Source of the DNA: Pisolithus tinctorius
Taxonomy: Eukaryota > Basidiomycota > Agaricomycetes > Boletales > Pisolithaceae
Reading direction: 5' to 3'
DNA length: 64,000 nt
NCBI GenBank assembly: GCA_024663395.1
Contig: JANFAH010000023.1
Coordinates: 1 to 64,000 of the forward strand
In this document: positions 1 through 10,849 of the stretch, in pieces
How the letters are laid out: every line of letters starts with the position of its first letter
How positions within the stretch are numbered: position 1 is the stretch's first letter
Notes under the pieces: model-generated
Seen by the model: the letters and a program-made list of their open reading frames with translations, nothing else
What the model was told of the DNA's origin: nothing
Databases searched by the model: none
Translations under genes and position numbers: made by a program

Positions 1-506
1 TGATCTCTCGAGCCCGACGAATCGATATATGTTGCTTCGACTCGATGTGAGCGTTGTGGCCCACGGCCGGACGCTTTATCGCTTTTTAATAACACGCACG
101 TCGGAGACCTCACGGTTGCAACTCGTCTGTTTCACGGATCGTCACGATGGCACAGCCGTAAACAAGGTACCTGCCGTCGGAGACAGTGCTATCTTCTAGT
201 TCACAGTTTTACATTTCTCGCACAATACAATTCATTTAAGAGAAAAGGAAAAAAAGTTTCCACAGCACTAGCTGAATGTGTTGGCTGAAGGGACAGGCTG
301 TGACGACATTAGTATTTCAGGATCATGGAAATATGATCTACATGTGCATTGGCAGCGGCGCAAGAGTCGAAAGTTTATACCACCAGGTTCCATTCAAGAG
401 AACATGCGTCCGTGGACGACCCGACGGTCGGAAAGATTGTATTTCTCTGCGATTCTGTCGAGGCAACAGGTTCAGTCAGGTGCTCTGCACAATCAAGCGA
501 GCGTAC
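1..506. other. no recognised gene
   Basis: I see nothing recognisable here. Several short overlapping open frames between 276 and 626 have no protein-like pattern and overlap the 3' part of the minus-strand gene that follows. The stretch presumably holds the downstream flank of that gene. Confidence 0.4.
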
Positions 507-3500
507 TTACTTCGCATGCTGCGATGGTATTGCGAGAGTATCAGATTGGTTTGTTGCCTGCAGTTGCTCCCTCACGAATGCGTTCTGAGCCCCATACCAG
601 TTACGAGAGTAGAAATCAATAGGTAGCCCTTTCACTGGAGGTGCCTTGCTCTCATTTAAACTAGCCGTCCTAAAGTGTGGCCAGGCACCAGCTGTTGTCT
701 GCCATTTACCATTGTATCGGAGGCGCAGGTGGAGGGAATCCAGCATTCGTAGCCAAGCAGTGACTTGTTTAGAGCGCCAGTCCTTCTCCAGGATGTAGTA
801 CGTCGCCTCGCCCCGGTGACCTTCGTGGTCAGATTCATCAGAACTCATGCCATCTTGGCCAAGCGATTCCACTATAGCGACTGCACGATCTTTGATTTCC
901 CCGTATTCATAGGCAGTCTGCAGACACGGCCGTAGAGCTTCAACAGTCTTAGATATGCGAAAACATGTGTAGGTAGTTAGTAGCTTACCTCGTGCTTTCT
1001 TTGACGACGACGATTTCGAGCTTTACGTTCCGTTTTATCCTCGTCATCCAGTTCTTTGACCTTGTACCGCGTTCTTAATGTCATTACATGAGTCAACCAC
1101 GCCTTCGCAACGTATTCCAGTGTATGGTTTTCTCCTTGGCGACCTCGGTGACATTTCAGATACTCTTGGGCGAAGACAAGCGCAGCAGATTTGTTCCACT
1201 CAGAGCGTGGCAAACCTTCCAGGTCTATGTGAAAATCTTCGACTGTGCAGCATGGCCCACCTTGGGATCCCATGCACTGATGTCCCTCCCCGACGGACCG
1301 TGGCAGATCTTCGTGGTCTTCTATGCCCAAAAGCTCTTGCCCGAGCTCCCGAACAGATTTCTAGACGCCGAATTTGTCAGCGGTTCTGGGGTACATGTGT
1401 GTCTGGCTCGTCTACCTTGAATTCATTGTAACTTGGTGCTCGGGGTTTGGGAGTTTCTTTATCTTCTTAGAGGTAGACTTACTCGTTTGTGATGGGCTTG
1501 TCCCGGCGCCATTCTCAGCGGATTGATTCGTCAGACCTGGAAGTGCCTTCTCTAACGCGACGGCGACAGAAGACTCGACGATCTTCCCAAGTTCCTGCCA
1601 AATGTTTGCTCGAATCTTACTCTCGATGCTGTCCTGGAGGTCTTGTAACTCGCGTATCCTCGCAGGGCTGGTATTCTAAGTTTATTGATACGTGAGAATG
1701 ACAGCAATTGGAACACAAGGTAACGAGCTACCATTGACTGTGGCTGGGGACTGATTGGTTTTGTCATTACACTCTGCCTGACAGCCTGTCTTTCGACCAG
1801 GAGTAGATCCTCCAGATGGTCGAGGAGGTGGTTGAGGAACCAGCGGAGGGGGCGTAAAAAAACCGTCCTCGAGAGGCTGAGAAAAAGTAAGAGGATCAGG
1901 GCCTGGAGCCTATGAGGGCTTGTAAGCCACAGATCGAGCGACCCACAGGCGAAAACAAACTTTGGATTTCCCTTTCACACTAGCGACATCTTCAACTCGA
2001 CCGCGTTTTGGTCTAACGGTGGCAACCTGCAAGGCCCATTAGCTATCGGTGTGTGGACTTAGACCAGTGCAAACCGTCATTGTATTGTTGACATCTCTTG
2101 CACGCGGATTTGGAGGGTCCCACGTGAACGCCAACAGCCTACGAAGTAGTCCTTGTTCAGAAAGGCCAGAAACACCAAATTCGGTATACCTTATTTTTAC
2201 TCTTCACAGCAAACTCTGATTGCTCCCCACCCTGTTCTGGCACACTTGATGTCTATGAAAAATCCGAATTCGGTATGGGATATCAATCTGCACCCAAGAT
2301 CCAAGCTTACTTCGACATCCATCAACTGAAAGGTATTTCCAAGCATATCGTCGTCACTCATACCACCATCGCCTTCCTCAGTAGTGTCTGAGTCCGAGTC
2401 CGAGTCTGAGCCCGAGCCCGAGCCCGAGTTTGAGTCCTTGACGGCTCCTGCGAGCACGGATTTAGAGGGTCCCGCGTGGACGTCAACAGCCTACGAAGCG
2501 ATTCACGTCCAGAAACGCCAGAAATGCCAAACTCAGTACGTACCTTATTTTTCCCCTTCATAGCAATCAGATCTCCTACCCCCGAGTTTGAGTCCTTCAC
2601 GACTCGTGCGAGCACGGATTTAGAGGGTCCCGTACGGACGTCAACAGCCTACAAAAGATTTACGTCCAGAAAGGGCAGAAACACCAAACGCAGTACGTGC
2701 CCTGTTTTTCCCCTTCACAGCGGTCAGATCTCCTGCTTCATAATGCTCCCCACCCTGTTCTGGCACGCTTGATGACTATGAAAAATCCGAATTTAGTGTA
2801 GGATATCAGACTTGCGCCCAAGATCTAAGCTTACCTCGACGTCCATCAACTGAAAGGTATTTCCAGGCATACCGTCGTCATTCATACCACCATCATCTTC
2901 CGAGCCAATGTCCGAGCGAGAGTCTGAGCCTGAGTCTCCTTCATCCTCTTGTTCCTCGCCTTCGCCGGGTCCAACTCCAATGCTGTCACCAACAGCGGGA
3001 TCGAACTCCTCGGTAGCCTGGTCGTCAGTGGTACGAATGTTGACGTTAGAAAAAGCTTCCTCCCCGTCTTCCCCGCCCTCGCTGGAGGTAGCTCCGCAAG
3101 AGACTTCCCTGTCGTCGTCGTCGCCGTCGTCGTCTCTCTCTCCCTCCCCATCAGCTTGGTCATCAGTACCAGGAATAGATCCCTTCATTGACTCAGTTCT
3201 AGGGGGATCCTGCATGTCATCCGTGGCCTCGTTAGTGTTACTTGCTCCAGATCCAGAAGGTGCAGGCGCCTCCTGAACATCTCCAATGTCTCCCTCCAGG
3301 TCCACGTCAGCAGTAGGCTCAGCTGCCAGGGGGGTGGGTTGCTCTCGTTCTAGGTCCACCTCCCTTCTGCGTTTTCTGACCCGAAAAAAATCGGGACGTA
3401 ATGTAGGAACATCTTCAGATTTGTCATGGTCGCGTCGTCTTCACTGCCTTTCTCGTCTTCCTCTCGGCCCCTTTTTCTTCCTGTAACCTATAGGAATACT

Positions 3501-3803
3501 CGGTACGCTTGAAAACACTAGACAAAAAAAAATCACCTTCAAATTATCCCCCTCGCGACGTTCATGCTGCGGTGCATTGGTATCTGCTGTGTTTGAAGCC
3601 GTCTGACGCACACAAAATCAAGCGTAAGTCTAATGCCAGAGACGACAATTAACGACGTACATTTTCTCCGAGTGCACCACGCGTTATCTTGTTAAAAAAC
3701 CCCACCAATGCGCCTGCAGATGAAGAAAGAAAGCGCTTCGTCGGTGACATTGGGGGTGTGGGTTCTTCCGCGACGGTATCCTCGATGGGTTTAGCATTCA
3801 TGT
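507..3803 (-). CDS. acidic multi-exon protein of unknown function (agaric-specific type)
   Basis: Read on the minus strand, a chain of short exons joined by GT-AG introns can be followed from about 3803 to a stop at 507. The first exon holds SDMNAKPIEDTVAEEP and ends at GALGEN. The next exons give a basic nuclear-signal-like KRGREEDE. An acidic Ser/Asp/Glu-rich exon (2835 to about 3375) follows, ending QLMDVE before a GTAAGC donor. Then come an exon with ELQDLQDSIESKIRANIWQ (1492-1680), one with EFHIDL-like EDFHIDLEGLPRSEWNK (988-1330) and a last one with GMSSDESDHE and WLRMLDSLHLRLRY (507-946). The last two exons resemble a widespread, uncharacterised agaricomycete family often found in repeat-rich DNA; that is from memory, not a search. 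Basic and acidic stretches suggest a nuclear protein. The start is uncertain and exon joins between 1700 and 2835 are not resolved because exons there are duplicated, so the gene may be damaged. Confidence 0.5.
2108..2960 (-). repeat. tandemly duplicated exon/intron blocks inside the acidic gene
   Basis: Two block types recur. Block 1 (2221-2370 and 2747-2892) carries the end of the acidic exon (GNTFQLMDVEVSLDLG), its donor site and the following intron. Block 2 is seen three times (about 2108-2230, 2455-2580 and 2611-2735) and carries a 3' exon read as RTEFGISGVSGRES on the minus strand. Copies differ by scattered substitutions, so the duplications are not very recent. The arrangement gives alternate exon cassettes or a decayed duplicated gene segment. 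Confidence 0.75.
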
Positions 3804-4578
3804 CTGATGCATCCTGTTAAGACGAATGTCATGTGCTGGTTAGTAATTACAAACAGAGTTATAAAACGAACCTTGTCATGACTAGAGGCTCGAGGATGGC
3901 TAGGGGGCGGAGTTTGGCAACGGACCTTGACATTTTGCCTTGCGACGTGCCATCTCTCGGCGTGTTTCGGCTGTTTTATACCGTCAACGACGAAACGTGG
4001 GTGCAACAGCCGAAAAAGGGTACCTCAGGACAGGGCGTCTGGCGCGATCTTTGCATAGGGATGAAAGGGCTTGTATGTAGGGCCGCCTGTAGGAACGGCC
4101 TGCGGCGTTCCACGCCGCATGCAAGTGCGGATATGTCGTAAATCGACTTGGGACATGGGTTGTATGAGCTCGAAATCCTAGTGGCGCGGCCCCAAGGGTG
4201 AAGGACCTTATAAGTCACGGAGGACACAAAGAAGAGGGGTTAACAAAGAAAATGGATTTAGAGCTGTTCGGCGACATTCGTTGGGCTAGTTCCTGCTAGA
4301 CTCCTTCGATAAGAATAAGTACACCATCCAAGGGGTTCGAAAGGCGAGAGCATTGCGACAACTGGTCAAGCTTCAAGGTCAGGATCTTGCTCGTATGCAG
4401 AAGCTTCATGCCAGGTAAACGTCGCCTACGGCAGTATTGGAAGACGCACTTTCCATTTTCGCAGTGTGGATATTGCCTTTGTCGTGGATTATCGGGCCTA
4501 ACCGCACTTGTCAACAGCATGTTTTCGATCGTGGCGCTTTCGCTTTCGTCGTCCGGGTATTAGGTAAGTCCTGGCCGA
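3804..4578. other. upstream flank of the acidic gene; no gene recognised
   Basis: Contains the probable 5' region of the minus-strand acidic gene, including a pyrimidine-rich acceptor just upstream of its first recognised exon. A possible extra 5' exon begins MSRSVAKLRPL near 3930 (minus). Nothing else is recognisable; the open frames at 4296-4520 and 4437-4658 look like chance frames. Confidence 0.35.
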
Positions 4579-5697
4579 TTAACACCGATGCGGGGGGGAA
4601 TCCGAGTGAAAATCGGGTGGCAACAGTGAGGGAGTGGCGTTCGCGCATCTTCTTATGATTGTAGCCTTCATCGCGAACTTAATCCAATCGGGGGGAACAA
4701 ACCAGATGACCTTCCACGACGACAGATAAGCTCGAGTGTACGCCAACATTTGACATGGAAACCTACTCAGACCCAATAATGCCGACCCAGCGATGGTCGT
4801 GAAACCCAATGGGCATAAGCAGCGACCATCGATGAAACACGATGAAACAAGTATAGTGACGCAGGATGCACTCGTGAGAGCATAAGCATGGCATTCCATG
4901 AAGAAGAGCCCATGCAAACGGGGGACGAAAATCGACGCTTGAGAGATCGATCCCAACCTGGAGGTATACAATTATGTACAGTTGAGGGTCATTGCTGCTC
5001 GAGGTTAGTGTAACGCCGGATTTATCGTTGAAGAACGAGGGCGATACTGGACATAATGAATAAACGATGTCATAGGACCAAGGGAAAAATACGCACGTCC
5101 ACGAATCTGGCGTCATCGAAGGCAAGATGCGGTCGTCGGAGAGGGTCATGACAGTGGTATCGTTGAGCAGGGCATGCTCGGCGCCACGAAAGGAAGTCGT
5201 AGCCAAACGCGAACGCGAGAATAGCGAAGCAGACGACAATACGGATAGTCAGGGCACAAGGTAGACAGAGTAGTCACGCATATGCTGGAAGGACACAGGG
5301 GAGCCTCGGATAGCTAGACAATAGTGGAGAGATTGGGTTGCGTAAGGACGATATCGGCAGCAACTCAAGTAGCGTCAGAGGCGCCCTCATCAGCAATGCC
5401 GACGTCGGCGCGGGAAAGAGCAAGTTAGCGTCGTTAGCACCATCACTACACGATGTTCGGGGAAGACACCAGCTAAACCACCGGCATCGAGAACGAGTTC
5501 ATACGTTTGCCTCCAGGGGAAGGACCATCCTTGAGCACCTTGATCTTGACACCGAGAGCCAGAGCGTCGTCAATTGTCTGGTTGGTATCCTCACCGTGGT
5601 TCTCCATGCGAGATGCATATGCAGCGAGAAGAACAATGTCATTGGCGGACAAGGGACCGTGTGTATGGATAGTTTCCGACACCAGCAAGTTCATCAA
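4579..5697 (-). pseudogene. plasma-membrane H+-ATPase (P-type IIIA) relic, C-terminal half
   Basis: The minus strand keeps disjointed pieces of a fungal PMA1-type proton pump in the correct order. At 5473-5697 is a nucleotide-binding-domain piece with DIVLLAAYASRMEN, just downstream of where the catalytic DKTGTLTTNKL segment should be. At about 5080-5170 is the membrane-domain piece LNDTTVMTLSDDRILPS. At about 4880-4990 is a segment ending HGLFFME. At about 4660-4700 is PPDWIKFAMKATI, which matches the end of the last transmembrane segment. Pieces lie in different frames, and most of the phosphorylation and hinge domains are missing, so no functional pump can be made. The homology begins within a few bases of the outer edge of the left inverted-repeat arm (5692), which suggests that event truncated the gene. 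Confidence 0.75.
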
Positions 5698-7140
5698 TAC
5701 CTTTCTGCTGAAAATCGTTGGCGGAGTTTGAGGACATGATAAGAGCCTCCTACCTAATAGTGCCAGCTTCGACTAGCGACACCCGAGTGGCGTGAATTCG
5801 CTGATGAGTCATCATGTCTTCGCTCGAACACAAAGGCGTCAGTTTCAGAATCGTTCGTCCGGGTGAAATCGCATATCGTTTTCAAGAAAACGATCAACCA
5901 TAGGTCCAGGTCCAGGATCTTTCATATCGCTGCAGCAGCCCCACTGACCATGGCTTTCATACTCGAGCAGGGCTTTCATGTCGTGCATCGTCGTCGTCTT
6001 CTTCCAGGCTCGTCTGCCCTGTGCGCTTTAGAGATTAGGCTTACATAATAGCGATGTTCCTCTGACAGCCAATGGCGATTACTGTCGATTGGCCCAGCGG
6101 TTCTGGGGATGTCCGGGACGGAATGAAAGACAGTAGGTCCTCGCGAACCCATGCACTTTACTCCCGTTTTGGCTTCCACGAACCGTCCATTTTCAGATCA
6201 ATATGTGTGGCATTGAATCTCCCTGCCCGTCTTCTCGTGATCGAAAGACATGAAGCTATCGGGTGGGGCGTCGACTTTGTCCCAACGGTGACGACAGCGA
6301 TATCTGACCAAACAAATGTTTTGGAACCGGGACTCATCACACCCGAATTTCAGGCCGTCGGTCGCTGGCCGGGATGCCACAAGATTCCGAAGCCGCCCTT
6401 GTGCGGAAACCTTCGTTACACTTACAAGCTGATATATGGGGCCTTGATTCCAGTCAAGTTGGTTTGGTATACCTCGCCGCTTTCATACCAGCTCTGGTCT
6501 GTCAGTTAAATCTCATCTAGCTGCACACCTTCTGACTTCTTGTGGCACCGCCCATCGCCGGTTGGCCTAGTTGACCGAGTAGGAACAGACTACATTACGG
6601 TATCGAGCTGGCCGCCGTGTCACGGAACATGTAGGCGTACGCAGCTTCTTTCTCAGCGGGTCCAGGCTACCCTCACAATTCAGTTTTCCCAAGCTCTTGA
6701 ACGTTCAACGCTAGAGGCTTTGGTTAAATACGACGACCAAGGGATTCGATACACTACATGCAACGAAATCCACAAAAATCGTGGCTGTCGCAGAGCGAAT
6801 GTTATTTACTTTTCTTCTTCTTCATGCTTACTTCGTCGACGTATTATGAGACAAACACTATAAATATTTACTGTGAACTGATAAGCACGAGAAAAAATCA
6901 CCGCATTGTGGACTGCCCGGGGGGCGGGTGTATTATCAACAGTGGTCAAGCACAACTTCTACCGCTGGGTAAGTATCAAACAACGCTACCGTATAACGGT
7001 TAAGTGACCCCACAAAACTCGCGTCAACTGTCAGAACAACTGAGCGCAGACATGGTAAAAGGGTACGGCAATCAAAACCATGAGGTCCAGGTCCAGGAGA
7101 GTGGGTAGGATGCTGCAGAAGCGCATCTAATAGGCCAGTT
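5692..7140 (+). repeat. left arm of 1.45-kb imperfect inverted repeat
   Basis: This segment reappears as its reverse complement at 16613-18062, with only scattered substitutions and almost equal length (about 1449 and 1450 bases). Both edges are sharp. The arm contains the last 67 or so codons of the F-box gene, its downstream flank and unannotated DNA. A 145-codon open frame (6072-6509, +) is identical in translation in both arms (17243-17680, -). It resembles nothing I know, so its conservation may simply reflect recent duplication. No target-site duplication is visible at the outer edges. Confidence 0.92.
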
Positions 7141-8567
7141 GATGTCATCCCGTAGACACTCAGGTGTTGCACAGCCGGATACATTGACAGGATTTTGGTC
7201 CAAGCACAAATGGGAATTTTGTCGTCGCAATCCGTGCCAAAAATGAAATGCAGACACTGCACATGTGGGAGGGAGGGAAAGGAGCCGGCTATATGGGTGG
7301 CATCCCAGGGGACGACACTGGGCCATTCTAAGGATAAATGGATGACATGTGGGACAGATGGTGCGCCAACGCAAGCAATCGCCTCTGGAAACCCAAAAAC
7401 TTGGATTGACATTGCAGCATAATGGATCTCCACCGTGCGGTATGTGGTTAGTCGAGCACATGCCGCCGCAACAGACAAAAGATGATTCAAATCAGCGGTG
7501 CTATCTTGGGCACTCAGATCTTCAGAGTGAACTTCTAGTACCTGGAGGCAGGGGGTAGTAAGGGATTCCAGTAAGAACGCCGTATGCACTGCAGTAGCTT
7601 CCAAAATGACTGTGCGAAGACATGAAAACGATATTCTTGATGCGTTAGATGGAGGAACAGATTGCTGCAGGGCTTGGCGAATGACAAGGACCTGAAGGAG
7701 AGGCATATCCAGTAAAAATGCCATCAAATTGTTCAGAGACAATCTGGAATCTGCGGGGAGATGGCAGAGAGTGAAATTTCGCAGATTACGAAAGCCTTCA
7801 GGGTGGAACAGCAGCCAGTGGACCCCGAAATTTTCGATGTGCAGATGACGAAGAGCTGGTGCTCTGAGCTCGAGTGCGGGAATTGTTGGCCTAGCGAACA
7901 CTTCGGGAGAGTTGTAGCCAACCAGGATGAGTGTTTTCAGGTTGGGTGTAAACCTTGGGATGCACGCCACCATTATCGTCATGTGTTCAAGGGGTAGGTG
8001 TAAGTAAACGGAGCGGACCCGATGTGGTGTGGCAAACGCCCGAGAGACATTGTTCTCCGCAGTTAGTACGTCCCGCCGATAAACAATCGATCCGAAGATA
8101 TTCTCCGAGTAGTTGAGCGCGTAATCCCAGGAGACGTCCAGCAGATGTGGCATAGAACGCTGTATCATCATTGCCACCCACTCTCCGTTGTCGTTGGCAA
8201 AATTGATCGCACGAGCCCAAAGTCGGGGAGAAGTGGTGGTGATTACTTGCCACTGGCGGCACACATGACTACAAGCTACCAGTGAGTGGCTCCCGGCTTC
8301 TGAGTCCGCAACATATTGAAAGATATCCAGAAGGAGCTCCACTGGAAGGCTCATGATGGGCGAAAAGGAGTTTAGACCCTCATGCAAGCACCGGACAAGT
8401 TCAAGGAGACGCGCGACCTCTGCACTAATAACTAAAGGATCAGCAGCGCTCAGTGGAAATGATGACTGGTATTGGGGCTGTAACCGTGCATCGGCAGATC
8501 GCAATTTTCGGGATCGCTGATATCGAAGAGTAAATAGTACTGCACCAATAATTGAGATCACCGACAA
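6936..8567 (-). CDS. F-box protein (agaric leucine-rich type)
   Basis: A single 543-codon open frame. Residues about 72-115 form an F-box: LPVELLLDIFQYVADSE followed by CSHVCRQWQVITTTSPRLW, with the usual Leu-Pro start and Trp near the end. The F-box binds Skp1 in SCF ubiquitin ligases. The remaining residues hold weak leucine-rich segments (LKTLILVGYN, LRNFTLCHL, LQVLVIRQAL) typical of the very large agaricomycete F-box family and probably select the substrate. The N-terminus has a short hydrophobic run (ISIIGAVLFTL) that could be a membrane anchor, unusual for this family; a downstream start is possible. The last 67 or so codons lie in the left inverted-repeat arm and exist as a severed copy near 16.7 kb. 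Confidence 0.85.
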   Translation of the reverse strand: MSVISIIGAVLFTLRYQRSRKLRSADARLQPQYQSSFPLSAADPLVISAEVARLLELVRCLHEGLNSFSPIMSLPVELLLDIFQYVADSEAGSHSLVACSHVCRQWQVITTTSPRLWARAINFANDNGEWVAMMIQRSMPHLLDVSWDYALNYSENIFGSIVYRRDVLTAENNVSRAFATPHRVRSVYLHLPLEHMTIMVACIPRFTPNLKTLILVGYNSPEVFARPTIPALELRAPALRHLHIENFGVHWLLFHPEGFRNLRNFTLCHLPADSRLSLNNLMAFLLDMPLLQVLVIRQALQQSVPPSNASRISFSCLRTVILEATAVHTAFLLESLTTPCLQVLEVHSEDLSAQDSTADLNHLLSVAAACARLTTYRTVEIHYAAMSIQVFGFPEAIACVGAPSVPHVIHLSLEWPSVVPWDATHIAGSFPSLPHVQCLHFIFGTDCDDKIPICAWTKILSMYPAVQHLSVYGMTSTGLLDALLQHPTHSPGPGPHGFDCRTLLPCLRSVVLTVDASFVGSLNRYTVALFDTYPAVEVVLDHC

Positions 8568-9355
8568 GAATATCAGAATTCCACACTAACCAGGAATCGC
8601 GGTTGCCACAAACAGGATTAAGGACGGGATTGTCATACTGACGCGTTGGTAACTGGTAAATTACCAGAGACCAACGCGTCAATATCCTGTAGTTTCCTCT
8701 CTTTTAACCACCTCAAAACAAAGGAGGAGTGGCAGGGCGGAGAATTATCCCGACGCCTGCCACAAATCACGGGAACTCACCCATTCTTTGTTATGCTAGC
8801 ATTCACGTGCATTGCCAGACTGGAGGCCAAGGTTATGGTAACTCGGAGAATGCCGTCCGGGCTCGGCATAAACCTAGCTTGCGACTTTGCTGAGGTGCAA
8901 TCGCGAGACCACACCGAAGAGATCAGAGAGCATTCGAAAGCAACAGGCAACCTACGCAGATACCGCACCAGTTGCCTCTAGATCTTCCGTGGCCGTATTA
9001 CACCTCAGCTGGCTCCCTCTCAAGCTCGACCCTCTACTACACGTCCCGAACCCACAGACGTTTGACGGTCGGAATTCATGTTTCTGCTATGAGGTTAGCT
9101 CTAAGGACCGTTCGGGTAATTTGCGGTCAGACAAGGTTGGTAACGGGTCGCTAGGAAGTGGTGAAGGCGCAAGGAGAAGAGAATTGTATGGAGGTATTCT
9201 GCGGGGGGTGGTCCTATTGTGCATTCACATCTAGTTTTCATCCATACAATATCCATCGAGTAAGATATTCACAGATAACCAACTCATTCATATACTATCT
9301 GCAACACACAAGATTGACAGTAGGCGTTCCCAGCAAGCATCCCTTTGTATCCTCT
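8568..9355. other. intergenic region between F-box and RING-finger genes
   Basis: Holds the upstream flank of the F-box gene and the downstream flank of the RING gene. A near-perfect short inverted repeat (tactgacgcgttggtaac and its complement) sits at about 8637-8682. No gene is recognised. Confidence 0.4.
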
Positions 9356-10046
9356 TCAAGTATCACCGATGAATGAATCCAACACAGGCACCAATTGGAC
9401 TCGACTTGCTGCAAGCACCCCTCGCGTTTCCCGAGCAACAGCACTCATCCCATCCAACAGTCCATGCAGAGTAAAGGCTGGTACGGGCGCACTTGTGACA
9501 TGGTTGCGGCATGTGGGACAAGTGCACTGTGAAAATGGACGTCTTTCTACCTGCTTTGCGAAGAAACTCTCCAGGCATGAACAACAGTAGGTGTGTCCAC
9601 AGTCAGGTAGCCTATGGTTATAGCGTTGCGTTAGTGCGACTGGTCCACGGATCGATAATGACTCACGTGAGTGGTTGGCAAAGCAGGCCAAGGCATATGG
9701 CACAGGACAAGTCACATTCAGCCGTAGCAAATATCTTAAAACAATCCATCAGTGGCTTCATACTCGATCGGCAGAATACATCCATTACCTTCTGGATAGC
9801 CTCCCAAAAATTGTTTCTAGTAGTAGCAAGCTCCCTGCGCAACGCCGTGTTGTGATCCATCTGAATCTTGCATGTGCAAGCGGACCTGAGTTGTAAATCA
9901 TAATAAAATGGGAGACGAACCAGCGGCCCGACGATGGAAATCGTCTTTGTTCCAGGTTCTGCAGGCTCAAGGGCATCGTGAGAAATAACAACGAAGCCTT
10001 CATCATCGTCCATCCTGTCAGGGTTGGGGGGTCGTGCTTTATTCAT
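9356..10046 (-). CDS. RING-finger protein, probable E3 ubiquitin ligase
   Basis: Two exons (9667-10046 and 9356-9611) joined across a 55-base GTGAGT...ATAG intron give an intact 211-residue protein. The C3HC4 RING is split by the intron: CAICLGLLCQPL before it and LPDCGHTYCCSCLESFF...CPTCRNH after it. Order is C-x2-C, C-x-H-x2-C-x2-C, C-x2-C, as expected for zinc binding and E2 recruitment. The preceding 110 residues include an acidic start (MDDDEGFVVISHD) and a helical, possibly coiled-coil stretch (ALRRELATTRNNFWEAIQKVMD). Small RING proteins of this layout are common in agarics. Substrate unknown. Confidence 0.88.
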
Positions 10047-10849
10047 GTAGCTGTTAAGGCTTCTTACAGTCGGAATATAAGAGTGAGCAGCTGGGGAGGT
10101 TGCATGTGAGTCGCATTCTGCTTTTAAGCATCGTCATCGCACTGCTGAAGCTTCATTTGACCTGGAATACGACCACAATTTTCAGTGCACCAACCCAACA
10201 AAGGAGGTCATAACGACAAACGACATCCTTAATACAAAGTCCAACAAAGGCTCTTTATCACCCCTGTTGAGCTAGAACACAGCAAGGAGCAGCTGGCGAG
10301 ATTACTCACACAGTGAACTGGCAGAACACGTAAGGACGAGGAGACACCTTAGATCAGTGTTCTGCTGGTCAGCGAACTTCACTGAAGTTGACTTGAACGT
10401 AACTTTCAGCGGTTTCTTGAGTCATTCTCTTTGCGTAGCAACTGCTGAGGCTGTGCTTTTTGTCGGCCAGTCACGTGTGCATGAGCCTGAGATAATCTAC
10501 GTGTGAGATGGACTTCGGGCACTGCAAAACATTCAGTAACTAGTGTGAACGTTCACTGACTGGCAGAACATTGCCTTTAATATCACAGTGAACAGTACAA
10601 GATCCGCGAAAACGTCGAATTACGGCTGATTTTTTCAATACACAGAACCACTCCGATTCATGGACGGAGACGAGGTTTACGACAAACTAACTTGAGTGAA
10701 GTGGGGATGTTTGGTCGCTATCCCGCCGGCCCGGGGTAAAGTTATTGCGGCGCTAATAATGTACTTATGAAGGGATCCCCAGTGAAAGAATCGTGAAAGA
10801 AAATGGTCACTACGGGCAGTGCTCTTCCTTCTGTCTTCTTTCTGTCAAT
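10047..10849. other. intergenic region with short inverted and direct repeats
   Basis: No gene is seen. A 20-base theme, GTTCACTGACTGGCAGAACA, occurs three times in both orientations (about 10312-10330, 10356-10378 inverted, 10551-10573). This gives a hairpin-rich stretch that looks like a decayed miniature element. The right part is the probable promoter of the next plus-strand gene. Confidence 0.5.

Noticed and set aside
2908..3276. Ser-rich plus-strand frame (122 codons)
   Set aside because: It is the complement of the acidic Asp/Glu-rich minus-strand exon; GA-rich coding always gives such a shadow.
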